Source: Saccharibacillus nicotianae
GTDB lineage: Bacteria > Bacillota > Bacilli > Paenibacillales > Paenibacillaceae
Direction: 5' to 3'
DNA: 64,000 bases
NCBI RefSeq assembly: GCF_042681745.1
Contig: NZ_JBHUGF010000010.1
Location: 1,178,001 to 1,242,000, forward strand
A program made the translations under genes and the position numbers. Below the pieces are notes generated by a model that had not been told where the DNA came from, did not search any database, and worked only from the letters and a program-made list of their open reading frames with translations. Below, in pieces: positions 1 to 9,000 of this stretch; within the stretch, counting starts at the first letter, position 1, and each line of letters starts with the position of its first letter.

Positions 1-2
1 CA

Positions 3-1661
3 GTGAAGCATAGTATAGATAGTACAGCGAATAATCTACTGCTGGTCAATCGTAATTTGCAAGATTATATGGATGGGATCGCTCAATATTCTTTGCCGCA
101 ACTACAATATGATGATCTGATTCATGCGATTATGAATGAGAATCAAGAGTATGCTTCACGTATGTATCTGGAAAATTATTTACGACGATTGTATTTTGGT
201 CGCAGTGATCTGGATGGCATTTCGTTGTATCTTGTGCAAGAACAGAAGTATTATTCGGTCAGTCGTGAATCGTATAATATCGCTTCTCGTTCCGGGTATG
301 ATCGCGATATCGTTAATCAACCGTGGTATAGCACAGTGCTTCATCGAACCGATAATCAATATTTTCAATCTCTAACACTGACTTCAACAAAAGATAATCA
401 TGACGCTCAGTCCAATAGCTTTATGGCATATCATCGTGTATTACGCTCGATTGCTTCTCGTCAACCACAAGCCATTTTAACCTTCTATGTGAATCCTTCT
501 ACGCGGGATACGATTTTGCAAGATACTTCGATAGATGCAGGTGAACATCTTATTTTTACCGATGCCAATCATATTCCTTTTTATGTAGATGATCCTCTAT
601 TTTATCAATCTATGCTAGCCAGTGGTCTTATCAAGCAATTGCAAGATCAAACCAGTGATCCATTAACATGGACGATTGATCAACAGCGTTATATGGTCAT
701 GTACAATGAATCAACGTCTAATCAATGGACATTAATCAAGCCTATTTTGTACAGCCAGATTTATGAAGTGGCTAACACTACCCGTAATTTAAGTTACTTG
801 ATCGGTGCTGGGTTTTTATTGATCTCGTTTGCACTGGTGACGGTATTGGCGAATGAGATTACTCGACCTTTGGGGCATTTATCCAAGCAAATGAATCGGT
901 TTAGCAGTGGAGAGTTTGAGATTGAAGCTACAGTCAAAGGACAAGATGAGATTGCACATCTCACCAGACATTTTAACGATATGGTGCGCAATACGAATGA
1001 ATTAATCAATGAGCGTTATCGAATGAAATTAGTCGAGCAAAATGCTATTTTGAAAGCACTTGAAGCAGAACTGAATCCGCATTTTCTGTATAATGCGTTA
1101 CAAGCTATTTCCACCAAAGCACTGCGAAGTGGCAGACTCGATATAGCCGATATGGTCGATAATCTAGCACAGACACTTCGTTATTGTATCGGTGGCAAAG
1201 ATATCGTAATAGCAAGCGAAGAACTCAAGCATATAGAACGTTATTTGTCACTCCAAAAAGCACGCTTTGGCAGTCGGTTACAAATGACTATCGATTGGGA
1301 TGATTCGTTACTTCAATTACCAATTCCCAAATTATCAATTCAATCCTTAGTCGAAAATTCGATCAAGCATGCAGTCGAACAAGTATCCGAGCCAGTGATG
1401 ATTACAATTACAGCACATTTAACAGCTCAAGATGTGCTGATTACTGTTCGAGATAATGGCCCGGGTATTCCGCCAGATCGATTAGAGCAAGTACTGGATT
1501 CGTTCGAGCAAACATTTATTGAACGCGAAGGCAGTCATATCGGGCTCCAAAATCTGCATACCCGATTGCAAATTTTATATGGTGAACAAGCTGGTTTACT
1601 GATTGCTAGTGATCAGACAGGTACTGAATTGAGCATGTATATACCACAAGGGGGAGCGTAA
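3..1661 (+). CDS. YesM-type sensor histidine kinase, 5' partial
   Basis: Membrane sensor kinase of a two-component system, probably sensing an extracellular carbohydrate signal. Seen: an extracellular sensor region of about 255 residues, a transmembrane helix near residues 264-285, a HAMP segment, and a His_kinase block with ELNPHFLYNAL whose phospho-acceptor is H360 of the visible frame. The ATPase boxes follow: N box (VENSIKH), G1 (DNGPGIP) and G2 (GSHIGLQNLHTRL). The frame is open to the window edge, and the usual first transmembrane helix is missing, so the GTG at position 3 is unlikely to be the true start. The stop lies 1 nt before the response regulator, so the two are co-transcribed. 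In this family such pairs usually control sugar uptake genes, which fits the binding protein downstream. The ligand is unknown. Confidence 0.93.
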   Translation: MKHSIDSTANNLLLVNRNLQDYMDGIAQYSLPQLQYDDLIHAIMNENQEYASRMYLENYLRRLYFGRSDLDGISLYLVQEQKYYSVSRESYNIASRSGYDRDIVNQPWYSTVLHRTDNQYFQSLTLTSTKDNHDAQSNSFMAYHRVLRSIASRQPQAILTFYVNPSTRDTILQDTSIDAGEHLIFTDANHIPFYVDDPLFYQSMLASGLIKQLQDQTSDPLTWTIDQQRYMVMYNESTSNQWTLIKPILYSQIYEVANTTRNLSYLIGAGFLLISFALVTVLANEITRPLGHLSKQMNRFSSGEFEIEATVKGQDEIAHLTRHFNDMVRNTNELINERYRMKLVEQNAILKALEAELNPHFLYNALQAISTKALRSGRLDIADMVDNLAQTLRYCIGGKDIVIASEELKHIERYLSLQKARFGSRLQMTIDWDDSLLQLPIPKLSIQSLVENSIKHAVEQVSEPVMITITAHLTAQDVLITVRDNGPGIPPDRLEQVLDSFEQTFIEREGSHIGLQNLHTRLQILYGEQAGLLIASDQTGTELSMYIPQGGA

Positions 1662-1662
1662 T

Positions 1663-3318
1663 ATGTATCACATTTTAATTCTCGATGATGAAGAACCATT
1701 GCGTGAAGCGATTCGCATCTTAGGAGAATGGGACAGTCTAAAGATTAGTCAGATTCACGAAGCGATCAATGGACAAGAAGGATTATCTATTTTACGTGAA
1801 TATCAGATTGATCTTGTTATGGTTGATATGAAAATGCCCGGGATGAACGGTGTAGAGTTTTTGAAAAAAGTGAAGCAAGAATATCCAGATATGCTCACAA
1901 TTGTGATTAGTGGATATAACGATTTTGAATATACTCATCAAGCGATTCGTTCGAATGTACTCGATTATTTGCTCAAACCGGTCAATCGACATGAATTAAA
2001 CGACACTTTACGCAAAGCCGTTCATTTATTACAAGAACGTCAGCAACAGCATCAGGAGAAGATTCAACAACATCGTGCACTGCATGTATCTTTGCCCAAA
2101 TTAAAAGAAAATATTTATCAATCTTTAATCGACAAACGTTTCAAAAAGCAAGGCAATGAAGATATGCTCGCTATGATTGGAGCAGAAGATGATACCTGTT
2201 ATCATGGCGCTGTGGTTTTACGTATTCTTAATCTAGAGTATGTGCGTCGTCATCGTTTTTATGGAGATACCAGTCTGTTACACTTTGCGATCGCGAATGT
2301 ACTCAATGAATGTACAGAAGATAATATTCAATATTTTTGTTTTGCTAATCAGCGCTTAGAGCGCGAAATGGTTCTGGTCTATCATGCAAGGCATCGTTAT
2401 CCGCAAGAGCTTGGTTTTGCAGTACAACAACGGGTGCGAAGCTTAATTCAGACTTTAGCCCATCTACTAGAACTGTATATTATTGCAGGGTTAGGAGTAC
2501 CTTCTAATGATATTCAACAGCTAGCTATGGCATATGAGCAAGGCAAGCAGATGCTAGAACAAGTTAATATCCTGGAGCTTCATAAATCAGTTGTTATTCC
2601 TTACGAACAACACGATTCTATTGCAGAATCTCATAGTCTATGTTCGCGAATGCCACAGATACGGACTTTACTTGAAAATGGACATTTTCCACAAATCCAT
2701 CGGATAGCAGATGAATTGATAGCGATGATTAAGCAGTCTCCTTATCTGAGCATGCACATGGCAGAGTATAGTTTGCATGATTTTGAAGGGCAACTGTATG
2801 AGATCACACGAGAATTAGATCATAGATTATCAGTAGCAGATGAGCCAACCATTACTCATATGAGAAAAGAACGAATACAGGTTTACACTCTTGATATGAT
2901 GAATATTGCGCAGTGGGAACAACATGTACATGATATTATTACGTATTATGCAGAAATAGTACGAAAATCAGGCGCAAGTCGCCAATCTTTTCATATTAGT
3001 GATATTCGCTCATATATCGATCAACATTACTTTGAAGACATCAAAATTTCGATGTTTACCGATAAATATTATCTTAGTCGTGAATACTTGATGAAGCTAT
3101 TTAAGCAAGAGTATCAGATGGGGATTCATGAATATGTACAGCAATTACGAATGGACAAAGCCAAAACGTTACTTAATGAAGAAGGACTCAAAATACAGGA
3201 GATTTCTGAAATGCTAGGGTACAAAGATAAAAATTATTTTAGCAAAGCTTTTCGCAATTATTATCAGTTATCACCTTCTGAATACAGAACACAGCTATCT
3301 ACAATGTCTAATCGTTAA
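1663..3318 (+). CDS. YesN-type response regulator, AraC family
   Basis: Cytoplasmic transcription factor, phosphorylated by the kinase immediately upstream. Seen: an N-terminal receiver domain (about 1-120) with acidic D8/D9, phospho-acceptor D55 in VDMKMPG and the switch lysine in LLKPV. A long central linker of about 300 residues follows, then a C-terminal double helix-turn-helix of AraC/XylS type (about 450-548; typical EISEMLGYKDKNYFSKAFR and SPSEYR). 551 residues is normal for the family. It starts 1 nt after the kinase stop, with the ribosome site inside the kinase 3' end (GGGGGAG). It probably activates the solute-binding-protein gene that begins about 200 bp downstream. That target is inferred from position only. 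Confidence 0.93.
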   Translation: MYHILILDDEEPLREAIRILGEWDSLKISQIHEAINGQEGLSILREYQIDLVMVDMKMPGMNGVEFLKKVKQEYPDMLTIVISGYNDFEYTHQAIRSNVLDYLLKPVNRHELNDTLRKAVHLLQERQQQHQEKIQQHRALHVSLPKLKENIYQSLIDKRFKKQGNEDMLAMIGAEDDTCYHGAVVLRILNLEYVRRHRFYGDTSLLHFAIANVLNECTEDNIQYFCFANQRLEREMVLVYHARHRYPQELGFAVQQRVRSLIQTLAHLLELYIIAGLGVPSNDIQQLAMAYEQGKQMLEQVNILELHKSVVIPYEQHDSIAESHSLCSRMPQIRTLLENGHFPQIHRIADELIAMIKQSPYLSMHMAEYSLHDFEGQLYEITRELDHRLSVADEPTITHMRKERIQVYTLDMMNIAQWEQHVHDIITYYAEIVRKSGASRQSFHISDIRSYIDQHYFEDIKISMFTDKYYLSREYLMKLFKQEYQMGIHEYVQQLRMDKAKTLLNEEGLKIQEISEMLGYKDKNYFSKAFRNYYQLSPSEYRTQLSTMSNR

Positions 3319-3526
3319 AGTAGGTAGTGATAGATCACAATATCTATAGATCAAATAAATATTTAAATGAAAGCGCCATCATAAATTCACTTTTTTACCC
3401 TTAATAGATTACTTATGTACATTTTTATCTGAACTGGCTTTGACTAGAATAACAATATACAGTACAGCACAAGTATTAGATCGTAGATGCTTGGGGCTGA
3501 CTAATTTGAAATATGGGGGCATATAC

Positions 3527-4828
3527 ATGTTCAAAAAGATGATGGTCTTACCCATTACTCTTGTGCTGAGTCTATCGATGTTAGCGGCTTGTGGTAACAG
3601 TACAGATACAACAGACAATAGCGCTTCTTCCGGGGGAAGTACAGATGGCGCTGTAACAATCAATATGTTTACCGCTTCTCCAGAGTATACAGATGCATTC
3701 AATGCTTATATCGAAGAATACAAAAAAGTAAAACCGAATGTAACGATCAATCTTGAAATTATGCAAGCTGATTACAATACCATTCTCAAATCCCGTATCG
3801 CTGCTGGAAGTACACCGGATGTATTTCAGACTACAGCAGGCGGAGATATTGATACGTATGCTGATTACAGTGCAGACTTGACCAACGAACCACTGGCTGC
3901 GGCAATGACAGATGCAGTACGTACAAATATGACGTCTACCGATGGCAAAGTATTAGGTCTACCGGTGAAAGGGAACTTGTTCGCTCTGATCTACAATAAA
4001 GATTTATTTGCCAAAGCAGGTATTACCGAACCGCCTAAAACGATTGCTGAAATGGATGAAGCGATCAAAAAGCTAGAAGCGAAAGGAATCACTCCTTTTG
4101 CCAATGCCTACAAAGAGTGGTGGGTATGGAAACATATTTTCCAACATTATGTAGATGTAGCGGCACTTGATGCAGGCATCAGTTCTAACGATTTGGTTAA
4201 CAAATTTATCGCAGGTGAAACGACCATCAAAGAATATCCTGCGCTATACAATAATTTCTTTTCCTTTATCGATACTACTGTCCAATACGGTACAGACAAG
4301 CCATTAGAACGTGATAGCAATGCAGAAGTGAGTGACTTTGCTTCAGGCAAAGCTGCGATGATGACAGGTAAAGGCGCTTGGGACGAAGAAGCGATTATCA
4401 AGATTAATCCTGATTTCAAAATGGGCATTATGGGTTACCCTGTGAGTGACAAAGCTGATCAATCGATGATTATTACAGGCGCAGATCAAGCGTTACGGAT
4501 CAATGCAGATTCTCCTGTAGCTAAAGAAACGATTGAATTTTTCAACTGGTTATATACGTCAGATTACGGTAAAAACTGGTTCTCTCAAGTGGCGAAAGTC
4601 ATTCCACCGATTAAAGACGCTCCACTTCCAGACTTGCAAATGCCTAAAGAAATGGAAGAAATCTTAAAAATTGAAAAATCTGGCGATCTATCGGTCAACT
4701 ATTCGTTAGATACGTTCCACCAGAAATTCGGTGAGATTATGCAAGCATATATCGGCAAAAGCAAAACCAAAGACCAAGCTGTCGAAGAAATTCAACAAGC
4801 ATGGATTCAGTTAGGATCAGCTCAGTAA
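3527..4828 (+). CDS. ABC extracellular sugar-binding lipoprotein
   Basis: Family 1 extracellular solute-binding protein, presumably capturing an oligosaccharide for an ABC importer. Start chosen at ATG 3527, because it gives a lipoprotein signal peptide with lipobox LAAC (lipidated Cys22) and follows a GGGGG ribosome site. An in-frame start at 3440 would bury the signal. A Ser/Thr/Gly-rich linker leads into the SBP fold (TINMFTASPEYTDAFNAYI). The mature length of about 410 residues is typical. It sits downstream of the sensor/regulator pair but, unusually, no permease or ATPase genes follow. The next gene is convergent and a strong terminator follows, so the rest of the importer must be encoded upstream of the window or elsewhere. 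The substrate is not predictable from sequence. Confidence 0.9.
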   Translation: MFKKMMVLPITLVLSLSMLAACGNSTDTTDNSASSGGSTDGAVTINMFTASPEYTDAFNAYIEEYKKVKPNVTINLEIMQADYNTILKSRIAAGSTPDVFQTTAGGDIDTYADYSADLTNEPLAAAMTDAVRTNMTSTDGKVLGLPVKGNLFALIYNKDLFAKAGITEPPKTIAEMDEAIKKLEAKGITPFANAYKEWWVWKHIFQHYVDVAALDAGISSNDLVNKFIAGETTIKEYPALYNNFFSFIDTTVQYGTDKPLERDSNAEVSDFASGKAAMMTGKGAWDEEAIIKINPDFKMGIMGYPVSDKADQSMIITGADQALRINADSPVAKETIEFFNWLYTSDYGKNWFSQVAKVIPPIKDAPLPDLQMPKEMEEILKIEKSGDLSVNYSLDTFHQKFGEIMQAYIGKSKTKDQAVEEIQQAWIQLGSAQ

Positions 4829-4837
4829 TATAGATTG

Positions 4838-4891
4838 AAAAAAAGCATCTTCTTTCTCTGTTATTAATATGCAGAGGGGAAGATGCTTTTT
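4838..4891. terminator. bidirectional intrinsic terminator
   Basis: A 13-bp arm (4840-4852) pairs with 4879-4891, with further pairing of CTCTG and CAGAG inside. T-runs occur on both strands, so it can end both the binding-protein transcript (+) and the convergent MFS transcript (-). Confidence 0.88.
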
Positions 4892-4972
4892 GTAGTGAAA
4901 ATAAGAGACTTTTAATATGTGTAAGCAAAAAGATATGTTGTATATCTAATCAAGTTCCTTTGCAATATAGAT

Positions 4973-6208
4973 TTATACTACACGTATACGTTTAACACTT
5001 TGGCGATACATCAAAATTAATAAGTATGAACCGACAAAAGCCCCGGTAATCAACCAGATTGGAATCCGTGGATCAAGCGTATACGCCCAACCACCGATAA
5101 TCCCGGCAGGTGAAGTGAAAAGTAGGATCAATACTGATAGCATAGAGAAAATTTTGGCACGCTTTTCATCATCAATAGCATTGGCTACAGCCGTTTCTAA
5201 ATAAGGTGAACTGATCATCATACCGATAGCTGCTAGAATCGTACTGATTCCAATCCAAATCAGACTATTCACAGGGCCGAATACAAGCATAATATTCGAA
5301 ACAACAGACAATGCAAACCCAGCCATCATCGACCGATACACAGCACTTTCTGGTATACGTGGAGTCAATAACCATAAAGTGAGCAACATAATCAATGAAG
5401 AGATAGCAGGGACGAGTGAAATGATTCCATCATCAATATGCAAATAATCTGCAAGGTAGAGGGATAGATAAGTCGTTTTGAGTGTAGTCTGGAAATTGAA
5501 CAAAATGTACACGCTGAAAATCAATAATAATCCTTTACTTTGCAAAATATCATGGATCGCACCGCTATAGTCAACCAGACTTTGCTTCAGCCCCAATTCG
5601 CGCGTTTCTTTCATTTTGCGATAACCCATCTCTGTCTCACGAGTAGTTAGATGGCGACCGATAAATTGAAAAGTCATCAGCACAAAAGCAATCACATACA
5701 TAATCCGCATTCCAGATACCAATCCATACTCATATACCAGTAGACCACCCAACGGAGCGAATAGACCGCCAATCACGCCAATAATCTGAAGCAATGTAAA
5801 GATATATGTTCGATCACCTGGCTTCGTATCTTCAACAAGCAAACAGTAAAAAGAGGTAGCAGGAACTCGCTGAAATCCATTGATAATTGCAGCGACAAGG
5901 AAAAACCAGAAGTTCTGCGAAACTGCCCAGACCAGAGTAGCCACACTCCAACTAAAGATATCAAAATACAACAATGCCTTTTTACGACCCATACGATCTG
6001 TTAAATAACCGCTAATAAACGAAGAAAATACTTGAAATATTAGACTGATCGTCGTGATCCAGCCAATATTCGTTTCACTGATCCCCAGTTGATACATATA
6101 CAATGTGGCATACGTAGCAAACATACTGTAAGGGATTAAGAAAAAAGGTTCAAAGGCAAGACAGCCGCGACTATTGCCTTCCAAGCGTGAAAAAAAAGAA
6201 CGCGCCAT
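4973..6208 (-). CDS. MFS transporter
   Basis: Twelve-helix major facilitator superfamily permease of 411 residues in the cytoplasmic membrane. The substrate cannot be predicted. Seen: repeated hydrophobic helices and the MFS loop 2-3 signature (GYLTDRMGRKKAL). The start is decided by the ribosome site: GGAGG lies 9 nt upstream of the ATG at 6208, while the in-frame ATG at 6226 lies upstream of that site. The gene is monocistronic, convergent with the binding protein, and ends close to the shared terminator. The region upstream contains a cre-like sequence that fits poorly (see rejected items). A drug or sugar exporter are both possible. Confidence 0.85.
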   Translation of the reverse strand: MARSFFSRLEGNSRGCLAFEPFFLIPYSMFATYATLYMYQLGISETNIGWITTISLIFQVFSSFISGYLTDRMGRKKALLYFDIFSWSVATLVWAVSQNFWFFLVAAIINGFQRVPATSFYCLLVEDTKPGDRTYIFTLLQIIGVIGGLFAPLGGLLVYEYGLVSGMRIMYVIAFVLMTFQFIGRHLTTRETEMGYRKMKETRELGLKQSLVDYSGAIHDILQSKGLLLIFSVYILFNFQTTLKTTYLSLYLADYLHIDDGIISLVPAISSLIMLLTLWLLTPRIPESAVYRSMMAGFALSVVSNIMLVFGPVNSLIWIGISTILAAIGMMISSPYLETAVANAIDDEKRAKIFSMLSVLILLFTSPAGIIGGWAYTLDPRIPIWLITGAFVGSYLLILMYRQSVKRIRVV

Positions 6209-6331
6209 ACGATAATCCTCCACCATATCATCTGTTTGTTATATAAATGTGTTTTGTAAAGCGCTCTCATAAATAAATATACAGCCCAAGTCTGTATGTA
6301 ACCTATAGGTCACGCATTGTTAAAAAACGAT

Positions 6332-7423
6332 TTAATCTCCTCCGCCCCCGCCACAACTACTGCTGGAACTATCACTACTGCAAGAACTACTGCTGGAATC
6401 GTGTCCGCTATGACTGTGCGAAGAATCATAAGAGTCGCTTCCATGATGGTGTCCTGAATTAGAGTCTGTAGAAACATAACCTGTACCACAGGAAGAACTA
6501 GAGTTATACGATTGTAACGTCTGCACATCTGCTGGCAAATACTGATTGACTGCCGGACAGAAGTGCTGTACATCATTTTGCGAATAATAGACAGCTGCAC
6601 AACCCGATAGACCTAGACCATAATTATCGCTTGGAGAAGTGTAGTTGCCATTGTCATAGGTATGACTTTTACTTTGTTTGTTATATTTAGCAGGTGGTGT
6701 TTTTTGCACTGCTTGTTGATTATGATCACGAAATTGTTTGCTCAAATACAGGATAACTGTTTTTGCTTCAGGAATATTTTTAAATGTATGACGATTAAAC
6801 AAGCTATGATCAATACGGTGCTTATTGAAAGAATATAGGTTGTTCATCGTTGAATGTGCTAGCGGATAATTGAAAAATCCATTCCACAATCTAGAATTAG
6901 GACGAGTGATCGGAAATAATTGCGAATACGTCCAATCAAACAGCGCGCGCTGATCAGGTTGAGCAACCGATTGTCCATGTGGAGAATGATGCAACATATA
7001 TCCAAAAAATTGCTCACAGAAATGTTGATATTCACGCGTAAACATCAACATTTCATGCCAGATATCATCGACTTTACTACTGAACATAGGCATTTGATTA
7101 AACAGAGCACAGATCAGGAAATAACGACGCATTTCCATCCAGCGCCAATTCCATTCTTCCTCGGTCATATCAGGATGTTCTGTAAGGACACGTTGTCTTA
7201 ATTGGTGTGCATAGTCATTAGGCAAAGCATTTTCTAGTCTGAGAGCTAGCGGTACACAAGGATGACCGGCAGGCACAATCGATGTAGGCGCAGGAACAGA
7301 CTGGAAAAAGCGTTGATCTGATCGAAGTGTCCATGACCGCCCCCAATTTTTGCGAGCAATTCTGCGGAACATGATAATAAATAAAACGATAAAAGCCAAT
7401 AACAATAAAAGATCAAAGGACAT
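6332..7423 (-). CDS. glycine-rich domain (GRDP-like) protein with membrane anchor
   Basis: Unknown function. An N-terminal hydrophobic helix (about 3-20) is followed by a basic segment, so the protein is probably membrane-anchored with a cytoplasmic body. The middle carries DDIWHEMLMFTREYQHFCEQFFG followed by LHH.P. I recognise this as the hallmark of the glycine-rich domain-containing (GRDP/DUF1399) family known mainly from plants and fungi and scattered in bacteria, where the histidines are conserved. The last 70 or so residues are Ser/His/Asp/Cys-rich and end in SSSSCGGGGGD, the low-complexity Gly-Cys tail that names the family. Start: AGGAGTG ribosome site before ATG 7423. The downstream neighbour is the MFS gene and the upstream one the M20 hydrolase; no functional link is evident. 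Confidence 0.65.
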   Translation of the reverse strand: MSFDLLLLLAFIVLFIIMFRRIARKNWGRSWTLRSDQRFFQSVPAPTSIVPAGHPCVPLALRLENALPNDYAHQLRQRVLTEHPDMTEEEWNWRWMEMRRYFLICALFNQMPMFSSKVDDIWHEMLMFTREYQHFCEQFFGYMLHHSPHGQSVAQPDQRALFDWTYSQLFPITRPNSRLWNGFFNYPLAHSTMNNLYSFNKHRIDHSLFNRHTFKNIPEAKTVILYLSKQFRDHNQQAVQKTPPAKYNKQSKSHTYDNGNYTSPSDNYGLGLSGCAAVYYSQNDVQHFCPAVNQYLPADVQTLQSYNSSSSCGTGYVSTDSNSGHHHGSDSYDSSHSHSGHDSSSSSCSSDSSSSSCGGGGGD

Positions 7424-7592
7424 TGATAATCACTCCTGTCTTTTAACATAAAATCAATAATAAAGACGTTATCGCAGACTCTATACAAGAAAACTGATCA
7501 ATAAGGCTATGATCGAATAATCGTTAAAGTGTCTATTGTAATATAGGCTAAAATATAAATTGAATTTGGAAATGTAAGATTAAGATCGTTGC

Positions 7593-8771
7593 TTAACGTG
7601 CTGCAAATTCTTGCTTAATTTGTTGTAATAATTCAGGCTGACTGATCACATCGTACGCTGTTTCAGCTAATATTTTACCGCCAAATATCATCGCTTCTAA
7701 AGCTTCAGGTTGCTGGGCACGATCACGGAACCCAATACTATGCAATTCATGCTTTTCTGTGGTGACTTGAATATAAGGATGAATTGCAGGACAGTGTGTA
7801 GATACATTTCCTAGATCAAGCGAACCTGCATCTTTACCGCTATGAATATCAGAACGTGCTATACCATGTGAGACTAGATTGTTTGTAAATATTTCAGACA
7901 ACGTAGTATTAGTGATCAATTCATCATATGAATATTCATAATTCGATACTTTTAAAGTACATCCTGTTTGCAAAGCAGATCCTTCAGCAATTCGTTTTAC
8001 TTTTTCTACAAGTTCATTAGTATATTCACGACTGCCAGAACGGATATAGAATTGAGCAGAAGCATAGTCCGGTATAATATTGGCAGCTACACCGCCTTGA
8101 TTAATAATGCCATGAATGCGTGTATCACTACGTGTCTGTTGACGTAGCGCATTGATTCCATTAAATAGTTGCAATACGCTATCTAACGCATTAATACCAT
8201 GTTGAGGACTGGCTGCTGCATGAGCAGATTTGCCAAAATACTCAAATTGCAAAGCATCCATAGCTAAAGAAATCCCTGATTCTTCGTAGGCATAATAAGG
8301 ATGCGCCATCATCGCAAAATCACAATCGTCAAATAATCCAGCTTCTGCCATCGGCACTTTAGCGCCGCGTGTTTCTTCTGCCGGTGTACCGTAGACTCGA
8401 ATCGTTCCACCATACTCGTCGACAACAGCTTTTAACCCTACGGCTGCACTGACACTCATCATACAGATTAGATGATGACCGCACGCATGTCCGATTTCCG
8501 GTAACGCATCATATTCGCATAACAATGCGACCACAGGCCCTGACTTTTGCGCAGTGTAAGTAGCGATAAATGCGGTCTCGATCCCTAACACGGGCGCTTC
8601 AATAGTAAAGTTATGGAACAGCAATTCTTCTTTAAGTCTGGCAGATGCTTTGAACTCTTCATTACCTAGTTCAGGATTTTCTCCTATATATGTAGAAACT
8701 GCTTTGAAACGTTCTGCATGCTGGTCAATTGTTGTTGCTATTTGTGATTTGAGAGGTGATGTAATAGACAA
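7593..8771 (-). CDS. M20 family amidohydrolase (M20D type)
   Basis: Zinc-dependent amidohydrolase of the peptidase M20D group (AbgB and N-acyl amino-acid hydrolase relatives), which cleaves an N-acyl or amide bond in the cytoplasm. Seen: metal-binding ACGHHL, catalytic-site region EETRGAKVPM, the dimerisation domain with GKSAHAAASPQHGINALDS, and a late metal ligand near CPAIHPYIQV. Its 392 residues match the family. Start: TTG at 8771, with AAAGGAG 9 nt upstream. It is divergent from a polar amino-acid ABC importer across a 229-bp region holding an inverted repeat. This suggests that hydrolase and importer serve the same amino acid or peptide-derived substrate; the link is inference. Confidence 0.87.
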   Translation of the reverse strand: MSITSPLKSQIATTIDQHAERFKAVSTYIGENPELGNEEFKASARLKEELLFHNFTIEAPVLGIETAFIATYTAQKSGPVVALLCEYDALPEIGHACGHHLICMMSVSAAVGLKAVVDEYGGTIRVYGTPAEETRGAKVPMAEAGLFDDCDFAMMAHPYYAYEESGISLAMDALQFEYFGKSAHAAASPQHGINALDSVLQLFNGINALRQQTRSDTRIHGIINQGGVAANIIPDYASAQFYIRSGSREYTNELVEKVKRIAEGSALQTGCTLKVSNYEYSYDELITNTTLSEIFTNNLVSHGIARSDIHSGKDAGSLDLGNVSTHCPAIHPYIQVTTEKHELHSIGFRDRAQQPEALEAMIFGGKILAETAYDVISQPELLQQIKQEFAAR

Positions 8772-8822
8772 TAGTATCGTCTCCTTTAGAAGTTATCATA
8801 TAATGTTTCGACCAAAGTAGTA

Positions 8823-8851
8823 TATCATAAAGTGGAACTAAACTTATGATA
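8823..8851. promoter_or_regulatory. inverted repeat between M20 hydrolase and amino-acid importer
   Basis: TATCATAA (8823-8830) and TTATGATA (8844-8851) form perfect 8-bp arms around 13 nt. The repeat lies 6 bp before the -35 box of the importer promoter, in the divergent region. A shared operator is plausible, but the regulator is unknown. Confidence 0.45.
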
Positions 8852-8857
8852 AAATGA

Positions 8858-8886
8858 TTGAATAATCATACATATTCATTTATAAT
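8858..8886 (+). promoter_or_regulatory. sigma-A promoter of the amino-acid ABC operon
   Basis: TTGAAT (8858-8863), a 17-bp spacer and a perfect TATAAT (8881-8886). It implies a leader of roughly 105 nt before the TTG start at 9001. That leader includes a small hairpin, AGACT/AGTCT, near 8957-8971. Confidence 0.7.
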
Positions 8887-9000
8887 AACCCGGTTAGACT
8901 TTTTAATAAGGTTTCTGTGATGGATATGATTGTAGGTCAACTTACTTCGATCCGGTAGACTGGTTAAGTCTGCATGTATAATATGGAAGGGGATAAAAAA

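Noticed and set aside
6255..6269. cre-like sequence before the MFS gene
   Set aside because: Two mismatches or a one-base insertion relative to the CcpA consensus; too weak to call.
6310..6600. Second ORF on the minus strand in the repetitive end of the GRDP-like gene
   Set aside because: Out-of-frame reading of a Ser/Gly-rich coding region, with no ribosome site.
8893..9000. Leader of the amino-acid importer as a T-box or S-box riboswitch
   Set aside because: No T-box anti-terminator sequence, no S-box core and no terminator are present.
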